DNA of 64,000 nt from Janibacter terrae NBRC 107853 (lineage in GTDB: Bacteria; Actinomycetota; Actinomycetes; Actinomycetales; Dermatophilaceae): NCBI RefSeq assembly GCF_001591405.1, contig NZ_BCUV01000010.1, forward strand, positions 62,001 through 126,000, written 5' to 3'. Both the position numbers and the translations under genes were made by a program. The notes under the pieces were generated by a model. That model was not told the origin of the DNA, did not search any database, and saw only the letters and a program-made list of their open reading frames with translations. Positions within the stretch are counted from its first letter, which is position 1. Each line of letters starts with the position of its first letter. This document shows, in pieces, positions 32,635-41,697 of this stretch.

Positions 32635-33858
32635 ATGACCGCACCGCACCACGTCATCGTCGGTGGCAGTGCTGCCGGTGTCGCAGCGGCACTAGCCATG
32701 CGGAGAAATGGCTTCGAGGGTCGGATCACTCTCGTGGAAGCAGCCTCCGAGGAGCCCTACGAGCGACCGCCTCTGTCGAAGTCTTTCACCGACCTTGACG
32801 CGCCGCGTCGGATCCTCCCACCGAGCACGTACGTCGAGGAAGACATCGACCTGCTGCTCGGCATGCCGGTCGCAGCGCTCGATGTCGACCGGAAGGTGGT
32901 GCGGTTGCCTGACGGCGAGGGACTCGGGGCGGATGCCGTGCTAGTGGCGACCGGTGTCAACGCTCGGCGTCTGGGAGTTCCGGGAGAATATCTCGAGCAT
33001 GTCCTGGTGCTGCGTGGCCTGGCGGATGCACGTGCGCTGGCGGCGCGCCTCGACGTGGGCGGTCCTTGGGTGATCGTCGGAGGAGGGTTCATCGGCCTCG
33101 AGGCGGCGGCCGTCGCGCGGGGAAGAGGGATCGATGTCACGGTAGTCGAGGCGATGCCGGTGCCGCTGGCCGGCGTGCTGGGCCCTGCCCTTGCAGCCCA
33201 CGTCCAGCGGATGCACGAGCGTGAGGGGGTGCGGATTCTGGGGGGGCGCACTGTGACCGAGTTCGTGGGGGAGAGGGAGGTCGAGAAGGTCGTCCTGGAC
33301 GATGGCTCGGTTCTGGATGCGGCCACCGTACTCGTTGGCTGCGGGGTGGAGCCCAACGACGAGCTGGCCCGAGACGCAGGGGTGTACTGCAACGGCGGCA
33401 TCGTCGCGGACCGTCACGGTCGCACGAGTGTCCCCTGGATCTGGGCGGCCGGCGACGTCGCCACCTTCGTCAGTCCGTTCACCGGGCGTCGCCAGCGCAT
33501 CGAGCACTGGGACGTCGCCAATCGTCTAGGCACAGTCACCGGAGCCAACATGGTTGGGGTACCGGCAGTCAACACAGATGCGCCGTACTTCTGGTCCGAT
33601 CAATACGGACATCGGCTCCAGATGTATGGCCGACACCAGCCAGGCGACCAGTTCGTCGTCCGACCTGGCGTGACCACGGCGCAGTTCGTCGCATTCTGGG
33701 TCCGCGATGGGCGGGTCACCGCGGCGGCTGCGATCGACTCGCCGAAGGAGTTGCGGGCGACCAAGCCACTGATCGAGGGACGAGTTCCCGTTATGGCATC
33801 GGACCTGATCGACCCGGCCGTCTCATTGCGTGCGCTCGGGCGTGTCGCTCATCCATGA
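32635..33858 (+). CDS. Ferredoxin reductase of the dioxygenase system
   Basis: A 407-aa flavoprotein of the BphA4/rubredoxin-reductase type. FAD site [20 protein letters not shown] at the N-terminus, NAD site [20 protein letters not shown] near residue 145, and the second FAD motif [11 protein letters not shown] near 270. It passes electrons from NADH to the Rieske ferredoxin. AGGAAGAGG precedes the ATG. A 370-bp stretch with the broken SDR separates it from the ferredoxin, so transcription may still be shared. Confidence 0.92.
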   Translation: MTAPHHVIVGGSAAGVAAALAMRRNGFEGRITLVEAASEEPYERPPLSKSFTDLDAPRRILPPSTYVEEDIDLLLGMPVAALDVDRKVVRLPDGEGLGADAVLVATGVNARRLGVPGEYLEHVLVLRGLADARALAARLDVGGPWVIVGGGFIGLEAAAVARGRGIDVTVVEAMPVPLAGVLGPALAAHVQRMHEREGVRILGGRTVTEFVGEREVEKVVLDDGSVLDAATVLVGCGVEPNDELARDAGVYCNGGIVADRHGRTSVPWIWAAGDVATFVSPFTGRRQRIEHWDVANRLGTVTGANMVGVPAVNTDAPYFWSDQYGHRLQMYGRHQPGDQFVVRPGVTTAQFVAFWVRDGRVTAAAAIDSPKELRATKPLIEGRVPVMASDLIDPAVSLRALGRVAHP

Positions 33859-33911
33859 AGCCAGATCGTGATGGCGCATAGGACGATGCCTCCGCTGCCG
33901 TCCGTACCCGG

Positions 33912-34031
33912 GGAGTCGACGTCGTGTCGGGCGGCAACGTTCTCCGCATGCCGCAGGAACGAAGAGTAGACGCCGGCGTACCCGAGGGTGAGCGTCGCCC
34001 GGTCCACCCGCACCGGACGGTCCGCGTCCTC
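33912..34031 (-). pseudogene. Fragment of 4-hydroxy-2-oxovalerate aldolase
   Basis: The minus strand reads [20 protein letters not shown] then [12 protein letters not shown], matching the C-terminal communication domain of HOA aldolases (BphI/MhpE), which act in the lower meta-cleavage pathway. The piece is about 40 codons, with IS3 debris on its upstream side and the reductase 3' end on the other. The intact lower pathway for 2-hydroxypentadienoate is not in the window. Confidence 0.65.
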
Positions 34032-34034
34032 GGG

Positions 34035-34191
34035 TGCCGCAGACGGTAGTGGCGAGGAGACAGCCGAGGAGAAGATCGCCCGGCTCTCGGCCCGGGTCGC
34101 CGAGCTGGAGGCCAGCGAGAACAAGCTCACCACCAAGCGGGAGTTTCTGCGTTCGGCGGCCAAGTATTTCGCTGGGGAGACGAACTGGCGT
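34035..34191 (+). pseudogene. C-terminal piece of an IS3-type OrfA
   Basis: Plus-strand frame reads [20 protein letters not shown] then [20 protein letters not shown], the leucine-zipper tail of an IS3 OrfA. It joins head-on with an oppositely oriented OrfA start at about 34192. Confidence 0.65.
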
Positions 34192-34472
34192 AGCGTCGCG
34201 TTCTCGGCTTCGAGTCGGGCGATCTTCTGCTCCGGCGTCTCATCGACGGACCCCGCAAGGCTCGTCGGCGGCTTGGACTGCAGTGGGCTGGAGGTCAACG
34301 TTCCGTCAGCCGCGGTCTTCTTGCCCGTCTCGTACGCCTCGAGCCAGTGGCGCAGCGTGCCACGCACGATGCCCCGGTCCTCAGCGATACCGCGGACCGT
34401 GGCCCCCGGTGTGGACTCGTACAAGTCGACGGCCTGACGACGGAACTCCTCGGAGTAGTTCTTCCTGGCCAT
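34192..34472 (-). pseudogene. N-terminal piece of an IS3-type OrfA
   Basis: ATG 34472 starts [20 protein letters not shown], followed by the HTH region ([20 protein letters not shown]) and [16 protein letters not shown], where it is cut. It lies head-on with the piece at 34035. Confidence 0.75.
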
Positions 34473-34547
34473 GGTTCTTCGATCATCTCGCTTCCCAGCA
34501 GATGCTGGATTCAGCGTGTCCAAGAACCGGGGTCAGGGCCCCCTGCA

Positions 34548-34859
34548 CGCGTCGCGATCACCAGCTTCGCCGACAACTCCCGACACTCCTCGTCCTGGGC
34601 GGCCGACGCCTACCAACGAGCACGTGCGCGCGGCGCCCGACATCCTCACGCCGTCCGGATCCTCGCCCGCGGATGGATCCGAGTCATCTGGGCATGCTGG
34701 ACCACCGACAGCGTCTACGACCCCTCGCGACACCGCGGCGAACAGCTCCTTGCCGCAGCGACTTGACCAAGAGAGCTCAAGCGCTACATCAGCCGGCAGA
34801 TCTTCCGAACGCTCGCCGCAGCTTACCCTGGCCGCGAGGCCATGCCGTCAGCGGCTTGA
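34548..34859 (+). pseudogene. C-terminal remnants of IS110-family transposase
   Basis: The frame reads FADNSRHSSSWAADAYQRAR, HPHAVRILARGWIRVIWACW and YDPSRHRGEQLLAAA to a stop at 34764. In the same frame ELKRYISRQIFRTLAAAYPG follows to 34859. Both match tails of IS110 proteins. No N-terminal part is attached. Confidence 0.7.
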
Positions 34860-34913
34860 CGCGACAATGAAGCATCCTGGGTTCTCCATCGTTTGGAAAC
34901 GAGGATGGATTCA

Positions 34914-35040
34914 GGCCGAAGGAAAATCGTCACAGAGGGCGGGAATGCCTCATTTTTTAGGGTTGACGTCACGTCTGAAGATGAGGTCGCAGCACTTATT
35001 CAGCACACCGTCGAAGCCCATCATCAGATCGATGTTATGT
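34914..35040 (+). pseudogene. Middle fragment of a short-chain dehydrogenase, cut by ISL3
   Basis: Reads RKIVTEGGNASFFRVDVTSE then DEVAALIQHTVEAHHQIDVM, the segment of SDRs just before the NNAG motif. It stops where the ISL3 terminal repeat begins at 35041. The DNA is noticeably AT-richer than its neighbours, suggesting another source. The C-terminal SDR remnant at 25758 could be its continuation. Confidence 0.7.
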
Positions 35041-36486
35041 GGCTCTCCGTGGTTCGTGGTGAAGGAGAGGTCCGCGTCGTAGCGGCGTAGGAGCTCGTGG
35101 CCCTGCTGTGATGGGTGTTGTCGAGACATCCCAGAACAGAGGACCACGAGCCTGTGAACGAGCCTACGGTCTCGCGGCGTGATGCTGCGAGCACGATCTT
35201 CAATCTGCCTGACTACCGCGTCATCGACGCCGTCGACCTGCCCGAAGGCGGCCGGCGGGTGACGGTCGCCTCGACCGATCCACCCGGCTGTCCGGAGTGC
35301 GGCGTGATCGCGACGAAGGCCCACTCCCGTCGTCTGCAACGGGTCCGGGACGTCCCGGTCGCCGGCGCCGTGGAGGTGCTGTGGGCCAAACGACGCTGGT
35401 TCTGCTCCGAATCACGCTGCAGCAGAGGCACGTTCGCCGAGGCCACCACACAGGTTCCGCGGTTCGCGCGCTCGACGAGGCGGTTGAAGGAGCAGATCGT
35501 GGCGGCGGTCATCGACTCCGGCCGTGCTGCCGCGGAGGTCGCGCGCGCCCACCGGATCTCGTGGTGGCTGGTCCAGACCGCCCTGACCAGCGCGGCAGCG
35601 GCTGTGCTGCCCGACGTCGACGACATCGCGGTCACCCGGTTGGGCATCGATGAGCACCGCTACCGCTCAGTGCGCTTCTTCCGCGACGAAGCTGGCGCCG
35701 GGCGCCGGTACGAGCCGTGGATGACCACGCTGGTCGACCTGGCCACTGGGCAGGTCCTCGGCATCGTCGACGGGCGCGACTCCACCGCCGTGGGCGCCTG
35801 GCTGGCCGAGCGCTCACCCGCGTGGCGCGAGCAGGTGCAAGTCGTCGCGATCGACCCCTCGGCGGCGTTCCGCAAGGCGCTGCGCGAGCACCTGCCCCGA
35901 GCGGCGGTCTCGGTGGACAAGTTCCACCTGGTCAAGCTCGGCAACGACATGGTCACTCGGGTGCGGCAGCGCCTGACCCGCGCTCAGCACGGCCGGCGCG
36001 GCCGCAAGAACGACCCGGCGTGGGCGCACCGCTTGCTGCTGCTGCGCGGCGCGGACACCCTCTCGCAGCGGGCCTGGGCCCGGTTGGATCGGGTCTTCGC
36101 CATCGACGACCCGACCGACGAGCTGTCCGCAGCGTGGGCGATCAAGGAACAACTACGCCGCCTGCTGGCCGTCGACACGCTCGCCGACGCCTGGAACGAG
36201 CGGATGCGCCTGGGCTACTACGCGGTGGTCGCGGACATGCCCGAGACCACCGCGCTGTACGAGACCGTCGTGGCATGGTGGGACGCCATCGAGGTCCTCG
36301 TCGTCACCGGCGCGACCACCGCGAAGGTCGAGGCCGCGAACACCGGCATCAAGCAAATCAAGCGCACCGGACGAGGCTTCCGCAACCCGCACAACTACCG
36401 CACCCGTATCCTGCTGAGCAGCGCCTCCCGAACAGCGGCGTGAACACCGATCACACCCGGCCGTTCACCACGAACCGCGAAGAGCC
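35041..36486 (+). mobile_element. ISL3-family insertion sequence
   Basis: The left end begins GGCTCTCCGTGGTTCGTGGT at 35041. The right end, read on the minus strand, is GGCTCTTCGCGGTTCGTGGT, ending at 36486 on the plus strand. One transposase gene is inside. The flanks share no obvious target duplication: an SDR fragment lies on the left and a truncated acyltransferase on the right, so the element probably mediated a deletion or fusion. Confidence 0.88.
35154..36443 (+). CDS. ISL3-family transposase
   Basis: A 429-aa transposase with the N-terminal zinc-binding region (PPGCPECGVIATKAH and RWFCSESRC), the HTH, and the DDE_Tnp_ISL3 core (VTRLGIDEHRYRS, VQVVAIDPSAAFRKAL, VSVDKFHLVKLGND, ending KVEAANTGIKQIKRTGRGFR). 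GTG 35154 is taken as the start. The frame is intact. Confidence 0.92.
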   Translation: MNEPTVSRRDAASTIFNLPDYRVIDAVDLPEGGRRVTVASTDPPGCPECGVIATKAHSRRLQRVRDVPVAGAVEVLWAKRRWFCSESRCSRGTFAEATTQVPRFARSTRRLKEQIVAAVIDSGRAAAEVARAHRISWWLVQTALTSAAAAVLPDVDDIAVTRLGIDEHRYRSVRFFRDEAGAGRRYEPWMTTLVDLATGQVLGIVDGRDSTAVGAWLAERSPAWREQVQVVAIDPSAAFRKALREHLPRAAVSVDKFHLVKLGNDMVTRVRQRLTRAQHGRRGRKNDPAWAHRLLLLRGADTLSQRAWARLDRVFAIDDPTDELSAAWAIKEQLRRLLAVDTLADAWNERMRLGYYAVVADMPETTALYETVVAWWDAIEVLVVTGATTAKVEAANTGIKQIKRTGRGFRNPHNYRTRILLSSASRTAA

Positions 36487-37861
36487 CGCCGGGCTCGGCT
36501 GGGTCGGCCTCGCCGCCGTCGTCGCCGGGGGCTTCCTCCTGTCGTCCGCGACCGCGTGGCCCGGCTACGCCGCTCTCGTGCCGACCCTGGGCTCCGCCGC
36601 CGTCATCGTCTCCGGGTTCAGCAGCAGCCCGATGGGACCGGGCGCGGTGCTCTCCCTTCGCCCCATGGTGTGGGTCGGCGGGCTCTCCTACTCGCTCTAC
36701 CTCTGGCACTGGCCGCTGCTCGTGTCCGCGGAGTCGTACTGGGACGGGCTGAGCCTCAAGCGGGGACTGGCCGTGGCGGCCTTCTCCGTCATCCCGGCGT
36801 ACCTGTCCTACCGCTTCATCGAGAACCCGATCCGCTTCTCCACGAAGCTGTCGGTCTCCAACCCGCTCAGCCTGTCGATGGGCGCGAACTTCTCGGCGAT
36901 CGGCGTCGTCGCCGGTCTCGTCCTCGTCCTGGCCGTCCCGGCCTCGAGCGGGACGGGCGCGGACGGGGGCGCGGCCGCCCCGGGCGCGGCGGTCCTGCAC
37001 GAGAAGCCCGCCGCCGGCCAGCCGCGCCCCGGGACGGTCGCGAGCCTCAAGGACGTGGAGGGCTTCGTCCCCGACATCAGCCGGGTGACCGAGGACCTCG
37101 CGCCGATGGCCGAGGAGGACGAGTGCCAGGCCGGCCTGGACAGCTCCGAGCCCATCCGCTGCGAGTACGGCGACCCGGACGGCAAGCAGACGATCCTCGT
37201 CGTCGGCGACTCGAAGATCCTCCAGTGGCAGACCGTCCTCGACGAGCTCGCCAAGGAGAACGGCTGGAAGATGGTGTCGTACACCAAGTCGGCGTGCGCC
37301 TTCAGCTCCGGTGTGCAGCTGGCGAAGGGGAAGATCTACACCAGCTGCGCCGACTGGAACAGCAAGGTCAGGGACATCGCCCTCGACATGAAGCCGGACC
37401 TCGTCCTCACGACGAGCCGGATCGACCAGGCCCTCGAGGACCCCGACGATCTCGAGTCGCTCTCCCACAAGGGGATGACCGACGCCCTCGCCGCGTCGTG
37501 GCAGGAGCTCGACGACCACGGCATCCCGGTGCTCGCGATCCTCGACAACCCGAGTCCGGGCATCGAGGTCTACAAGTGCGCCGCCGAGCACATGGACGAC
37601 CTCGCCGCGTGCACCTTCGACAAGCAGGAGGGCGTCGAGTCCAGCTCCGTCGACGAGTTCCGCGCCGCGGCCAAGAAGGTGCCGAGCGTCAGGATCATCG
37701 ACTTCCGGGAGGCCATCTGCCCGGAGAAGACCTGCGTCCCCGTCATCGGCGGCGTGTTCATCTACCGGCAGACCTCGCACGTCACCGACACGTACACGCG
37801 CACCATGAAGCCGGATGTCGAGAAGGTGCTCGTTCCTGCGGTCGAGAAGATGACACGCTGA
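36487..37861 (+). pseudogene. 5'-truncated acyltransferase-3/SGNH-type membrane protein
   Basis: The frame runs from the ISL3 end to 37861 (about 457 residues). It has the last membrane helices of an OafA/YrhL-type acyltransferase (VWVGGLSYSLYLWHWPLLVS, AYLSYRFIENPIRF), a Gly/Ala linker, and a C-terminal SGNH-like domain (ILVVGDSKILQW; distal SHVTDTYT). The N-terminal half was removed by the ISL3 junction. Family members acetylate cell-surface glycans. Without its first helices it is probably inactive. Confidence 0.8.
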
Positions 37862-37865
37862 CGGC

Positions 37866-38204
37866 ATGACCGACCCACGCCCCCTGCTCGAGGACGAGCG
37901 AAGGGAGACCCTCGCCCGCCTCGCGACCCTCACCGGGGACTTCACTGCCCTCGTCGAGGCGAGTGAAGGGAGCAATGCCGACGACGAGCACGACCCGGAG
38001 GGAGCGACGATCGCCTTCGAGCGCTCGCAGCTGGATGCGCTGGTCCAGCAGGCCCGGGCCCGTCTCGGCGAGATCGACGCGGCTCTCGAGCGGGTCGGGC
38101 ACGGGACGTACGGCGCCTGCGAAGGGTGCGGTCGAGCGATCGCCGCGGCCCGCCTCGAGGCCCGGCCCACCGCCCGGCTGTGCATCGAGTGCGCAGCGGG
38201 CTGA
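37866..38204 (+). CDS. DksA/TraR-type C4 zinc-finger protein
   Basis: A 112-aa protein with a charged coiled coil (residues 8-75) and a C-terminal C4 finger CEGCGRAIAAARLEARPTAR, closing with LCIEC. In other bacteria DksA/TraR proteins bind RNA polymerase through its secondary channel; actinobacterial relatives are poorly known. It starts 4 bp after the acyltransferase stop. Confidence 0.85.
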   Translation: MTDPRPLLEDERRETLARLATLTGDFTALVEASEGSNADDEHDPEGATIAFERSQLDALVQQARARLGEIDAALERVGHGTYGACEGCGRAIAAARLEARPTARLCIECAAG

Positions 38205-38266
38205 CTGCGCTGTCCCGTCGCAGCGGTGGACGCCGACTGCGGTCCGGTGCAGGTAGCCTCGTTTGC

Positions 38267-39004
38267 GTGAGTGCACCGCCCGCGTCCCGTGCACCGAAGG
38301 GTGGTTCCACCGGTGTCGACCCGTCCCCGGCGCCATCGGTGGCCGATCGGGTCTACGCGGAGATCTTCGCCGAGGTCGCGGCGGGACGTTACGTCGCCGG
38401 TGAACGCCTGACGGAGTCGCGGCTTGCCACCGGTCACCGGGTGAGCAGAGTCCCCCTTCGTGAGGTACTCAAGCGGATGGCTGCGGAGGGGATCCTGGAC
38501 CTCTACCCGAACCGGGGTGCCGTCGTGAGGGTTCTCAGTCGTGAGGACATCCATGACTACTTCGAGGTGCGGATGGCGCTAGAGGGGTTCGCCTCGGAGC
38601 TCGTCGCCGCGCACATCGACCGGGCTGACAACCGCGACTACTTCTTCGAGGTGGTTGCCGACATGAGGCGACCCCACCCGGACCATGGGGCGGAGGCGTT
38701 CACCGAGCACGACGACTTGGTGCACGGTGGGATCGTGCGCCGGTGCGGCAACAAGCTGCTCGCCCGCCAGTGGCAACTGTTACCACTACCGCTGCATCGG
38801 CTACGGCACTTCGCGGGTACCAACACGTGGGATTTCGCCGCCTCCATGCAGGACCACGAGGAGATTCTCGCGGCGGTCACTGCGGGACGACCCGACGAGG
38901 CACGCGAGCAGATGGTCGCGCACCTCGATCGGGTTGTCCAGCGGGTGCTGTCCTTGGACCAGAAAGAGTTCGACGGGGTCTTCAATCCCGGCTGGCGTGA
39001 CTAG
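38267..39004 (+). CDS. GntR-family regulator with FCD domain
   Basis: A 245-aa protein. GntR winged helix at about residues 24-95 (VADRVYAEIFAEVAAGRYVA, RLATGHRVSRVPLREVLKRM), then an FCD effector domain (IHDYFEVRMALEGFASELVA; His residues in HDDLVHGGIVRRCGN and DHEEILAAV are metal or ligand candidates). FCD regulators commonly sense carboxylic acids or aromatics. It converges on the HbpA-like operon, its stop being 2 bp from that gene's end, and is its likely regulator through the palindromes at 42566. GTG 38267 has no clear Shine-Dalgarno and may be leaderless. Confidence 0.85.
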   Translation: MSAPPASRAPKGGSTGVDPSPAPSVADRVYAEIFAEVAAGRYVAGERLTESRLATGHRVSRVPLREVLKRMAAEGILDLYPNRGAVVRVLSREDIHDYFEVRMALEGFASELVAAHIDRADNRDYFFEVVADMRRPHPDHGAEAFTEHDDLVHGGIVRRCGNKLLARQWQLLPLPLHRLRHFAGTNTWDFAASMQDHEEILAAVTAGRPDEAREQMVAHLDRVVQRVLSLDQKEFDGVFNPGWRD

Positions 39005-39006
39005 TA

Positions 39007-40764
39007 CTACGCGCGCCCGAGGATCGCGCCCAGAGCGGCACGCAACCGAGCAGCCGCGTCCCCGGAGGAGTCGGCTGCCCGCCACCCGATCATGTGGTCA
39101 GGGCGCACGAGCAGCGCACCGTCGTCCTCGATGTCCCTGACAGCAGCGAAGTCGCCGTAGCTGTCCTGGTGCTCGCAACCACGACCGATGGCGTGGATGG
39201 TGAGGGCGACACCTAGCTCGTCAGCGACGGTGCGGGCCGCCTCGTGCCAGACGTCGCCAGCCACTCCGGTGAGCAGGGTGAACTGTCCTCGACCGCACAG
39301 GTCGAGCAAGGCCACTCGACGTTGGTCCCGTGTGAGCCAGGCGTGCGGCAGGTGCCGACCGGGCCGCGTGGAGGGAAAGTAGTGCAACTCCTCGTCACGC
39401 TCAGGGATCTCGACGTCGCTGCCGTCGGTGACAACCGCTGCGGAGTCGTAGTGCTGGTTCAGCTCGATGCCGTGGGCGTTGAAGCACAGCAGGGTGCCGG
39501 CGAGGGCGGCGTCGAACTCTTGGCGGCGCTGCAGACCCTCGGGCGTCGGCTCGGCGAGCCGCTTGATAGCAGTCTCGAGAGTTTGCTCGTCGCAGTTCGG
39601 TGGGACCTGGAGCGCCATGAAGAGTGGAGGCATGAGGTCGTTGCTCCGCGATGCCCGGTCGACGATTTGGCGACCTACTGGAACCCGCTCATCCCGATAG
39701 GTCTCCAGCAGCGCGGATGAGGCCTGCTCGCGCAGCACGAGCGCGAGCTTCCAGCACAGGTTGAAGCTGTCTTGGACGGAGGTGTTGGAACCGAGTCCGT
39801 TCATCGGGGAGTGCCGGTGAACGGCATCCCCCACGCAGAAGATGCGTCCAGCGGTGTTGTCGGTGGCCACCATTTTGTTCACCGCCCACGTGGACATCGA
39901 CTCGACCCGGACAGGCACGGACGAGTCCCCGATCAGCTTGTGAGCGATACGTACGCCGTTGGCGTCGCTCAGGTCTGCCGGACCATCGGAGGGTTCGAAA
40001 CCCCAGACCCCCACCCAGCGCGTCCATGGACGGATCATGCGCAGGACACCGATACCGTTGCCGTCGTGGCCCACTCCGGGCTGGATGAACCAGTACATGT
40101 CACCCTGCCGGTGACTGACGAGGTGGCTCAGATCGGCCTCGAAGTCGACGTTGATGGAGCTACTCACGCCCATCTCGCCCTCGAACGGCAAACCAGCCTG
40201 CTGAGCGACGATGGAGTTACCTCCATCGGCCCCGATCGCGTAGCGAGCTCGGATCGAGTACTCGCCACCGGTGACCCGGTCTCGGACATGCGCAACGACG
40301 TGGTCGCCGGCGTCGGTGATCGTCAGCAGCTCGGTGTTGAACCGGACGGTGCTGCCGCGAGAGGAGGCGGTGTTCACGAGGATGGGTTCGAGGAGGTGCT
40401 GCGGTATGTCGCAGATGCTTGTGGGGCTGGCCAGATCGTGCTCAGCCTGGAAGCGGGGGTGGGTGTACCACGTGCGTAGGCGTCCCAGCTCTTCACCGGA
40501 GAGGCTCGTGGCAAAGACGTGCTCGCCCATCTGGGACTGAGGGGTTGCCCAGCCGGTCACCTGATCTTCGATGCCGAGGTCGCGGAATACCTCGAGGGCG
40601 CGTTGGTTGGTGATGTGAGCGCGTGGCGAATTCGCCACGCTCGCGTGCTTGTTGATGGCCATGCAATCGATGCCGTACGTCGCCAGCAGTGCGGCGGCCG
40701 TAGCCCCTGACGGTCCGGCGCCGACGACGAGGACCTCGGTCTCGACTTCGTGTGGTGTACTTAT
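39007..40764 (-). CDS. Phenol-type flavin monooxygenase, like 2-hydroxybiphenyl 3-monooxygenase; start codon apparently ATA
   Basis: A 585-residue frame matching HbpA/TfdB-type hydroxylases: FAD motif VLVVGAGPSGATAAALLATY (residues 11-30), MGEHVFATSLSGEELG, the DG motif AIGADGGNSIVAQQAG, GRIFCVGDAVHRHSPMNGLG, and the thioredoxin-like end. The AGGAG site at 40769-40776 is followed by ATA AGT ACA, where ATG AGT ACA is expected; no ATG, GTG or TTG lies between it and the FAD motif. The first standard start (40662) would delete the FAD motif. Expected reaction: NADH-dependent ortho-hydroxylation of a 2-substituted phenol to a catechol. Confidence 0.85.
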   Translation of the reverse strand: MSTPHEVETEVLVVGAGPSGATAAALLATYGIDCMAINKHASVANSPRAHITNQRALEVFRDLGIEDQVTGWATPQSQMGEHVFATSLSGEELGRLRTWYTHPRFQAEHDLASPTSICDIPQHLLEPILVNTASSRGSTVRFNTELLTITDAGDHVVAHVRDRVTGGEYSIRARYAIGADGGNSIVAQQAGLPFEGEMGVSSSINVDFEADLSHLVSHRQGDMYWFIQPGVGHDGNGIGVLRMIRPWTRWVGVWGFEPSDGPADLSDANGVRIAHKLIGDSSVPVRVESMSTWAVNKMVATDNTAGRIFCVGDAVHRHSPMNGLGSNTSVQDSFNLCWKLALVLREQASSALLETYRDERVPVGRQIVDRASRSNDLMPPLFMALQVPPNCDEQTLETAIKRLAEPTPEGLQRRQEFDAALAGTLLCFNAHGIELNQHYDSAAVVTDGSDVEIPERDEELHYFPSTRPGRHLPHAWLTRDQRRVALLDLCGRGQFTLLTGVAGDVWHEAARTVADELGVALTIHAIGRGCEHQDSYGDFAAVRDIEDDGALLVRPDHMIGWRAADSSGDAAARLRAALGAILGRA

Positions 40765-40812
40765 GGATTCTCCTGGAAAGCGGTGGAATGCGTCGGGAGT
40801 GGCGCGAGGTGG

Positions 40813-41673
40813 TCAGTGTCGGTGTCCCCAGAGATCGGGGCCGGGGATCTCCCGGACCTCCCAGCAGTCGTCGTCGATGAGGATGCCGCCGCTGCCGAAC
40901 TCCGTGTGCACGCCCACAGGAGAGGTCGCGTAGAAGGAGAACATGTTGTCGTTGGTGTGGCGGCCGAGCGACATGGCAATGGGGACGCCGCTGTCCTGGG
41001 CCAAGTCATAGGTGCGTCCGACGTCGTCGATCTGCTCCACCTCGAGCATGAAGTGATGGAGGAAGGGCTCGTCGATGCCGAAGAACGGCCCGTCGACGAA
41101 AGCGACGCTGTGATGGCGTGGGTTGGTGTGCAGGAATGTCGCCTGAAAGGGCTGGCGCATGGTGTCACTGACCTTGAAGCCCAGGGTGTCCACGTAGAAT
41201 CGTTGCAGCGCGGACACGTCCGGCCCCGCGAGAACCACGTGACCGAGTCCCATGTCCCCGGTGATGAACCCGGGGATGTCGCGGGCGGAGGTGAACTCCC
41301 CATCGCCGTCAGCTGCCCCCGTGTACAGCTCGGCGCGGTTGCCGGCGGGGTCGCGGAAATGGATCATTCGCTCGACGCGACGGACTTCCAGCTCGAGCTG
41401 GCTGGCCTCCTCGAACCGGACGTCGGCATCGCTGAGTTCATCGGCCGCGGCAGCGAACGCGCTGTTGTCGGCGATCTCCCAGCCGTAGTAGGCGCCGCCG
41501 TCGACGTGGCTGGGTTCGACCGTGATCCGCTGGTATCGCTCGTCCATGCGGAACTGAGTGGTCCCGCCTTCGCCAGGCGTGGCCTGTAGTCCCAGGAATT
41601 CTGTGGCGTACGTGGTGAAGGCTTCGGGGTGGGTGGAGTTGAGCCCGAGGTAGCCCAGTTGCTTGATATCCAT
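40813..41673 (-). CDS. Type I extradiol dioxygenase (2,3-dihydroxybiphenyl 1,2-dioxygenase-like)
   Basis: A 286-aa two-domain VOC enzyme of the usual BphC/HbpC size. Iron ligands: His145 (GLGHVVLAG), His206 or 207 (DEPFLHHFMLEV) and Glu258 (VGVHTEFG), at the spacing of the canonical 146/210/260 set. It opens a 3-substituted catechol next to the hydroxyls, giving a 2-hydroxy-6-oxo-dienoate for the hydrolase upstream in the operon. It lies 24 bp after the hydrolase and 48 bp before the monooxygenase frame. Confidence 0.92.
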   Translation of the reverse strand: MDIKQLGYLGLNSTHPEAFTTYATEFLGLQATPGEGGTTQFRMDERYQRITVEPSHVDGGAYYGWEIADNSAFAAAADELSDADVRFEEASQLELEVRRVERMIHFRDPAGNRAELYTGAADGDGEFTSARDIPGFITGDMGLGHVVLAGPDVSALQRFYVDTLGFKVSDTMRQPFQATFLHTNPRHHSVAFVDGPFFGIDEPFLHHFMLEVEQIDDVGRTYDLAQDSGVPIAMSLGRHTNDNMFSFYATSPVGVHTEFGSGGILIDDDCWEVREIPGPDLWGHRH

Positions 41674-41697
41674 GGCTGTGGTCCTTTCGGCTCGCGC

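Noticed and set aside
33849-34523. A single 224-codon gene on the minus strand
   Set aside because: It is a chance fusion of an IS3 OrfA start, an inverted OrfA piece and an aldolase fragment, each with separate homology.
35717-37861. A 714-codon frame joining antisense-like sequence of the ISL3 transposase to the acyltransferase
   Set aside because: The first 240 codons are an alternative frame of the transposase; only the part after 36487 matches a real family.
36395-38554. Long minus-strand frame opposite the acyltransferase and DksA-like genes
   Set aside because: Shadow frame typical of high-GC DNA; it has no domain pattern while the plus strand has clear families.
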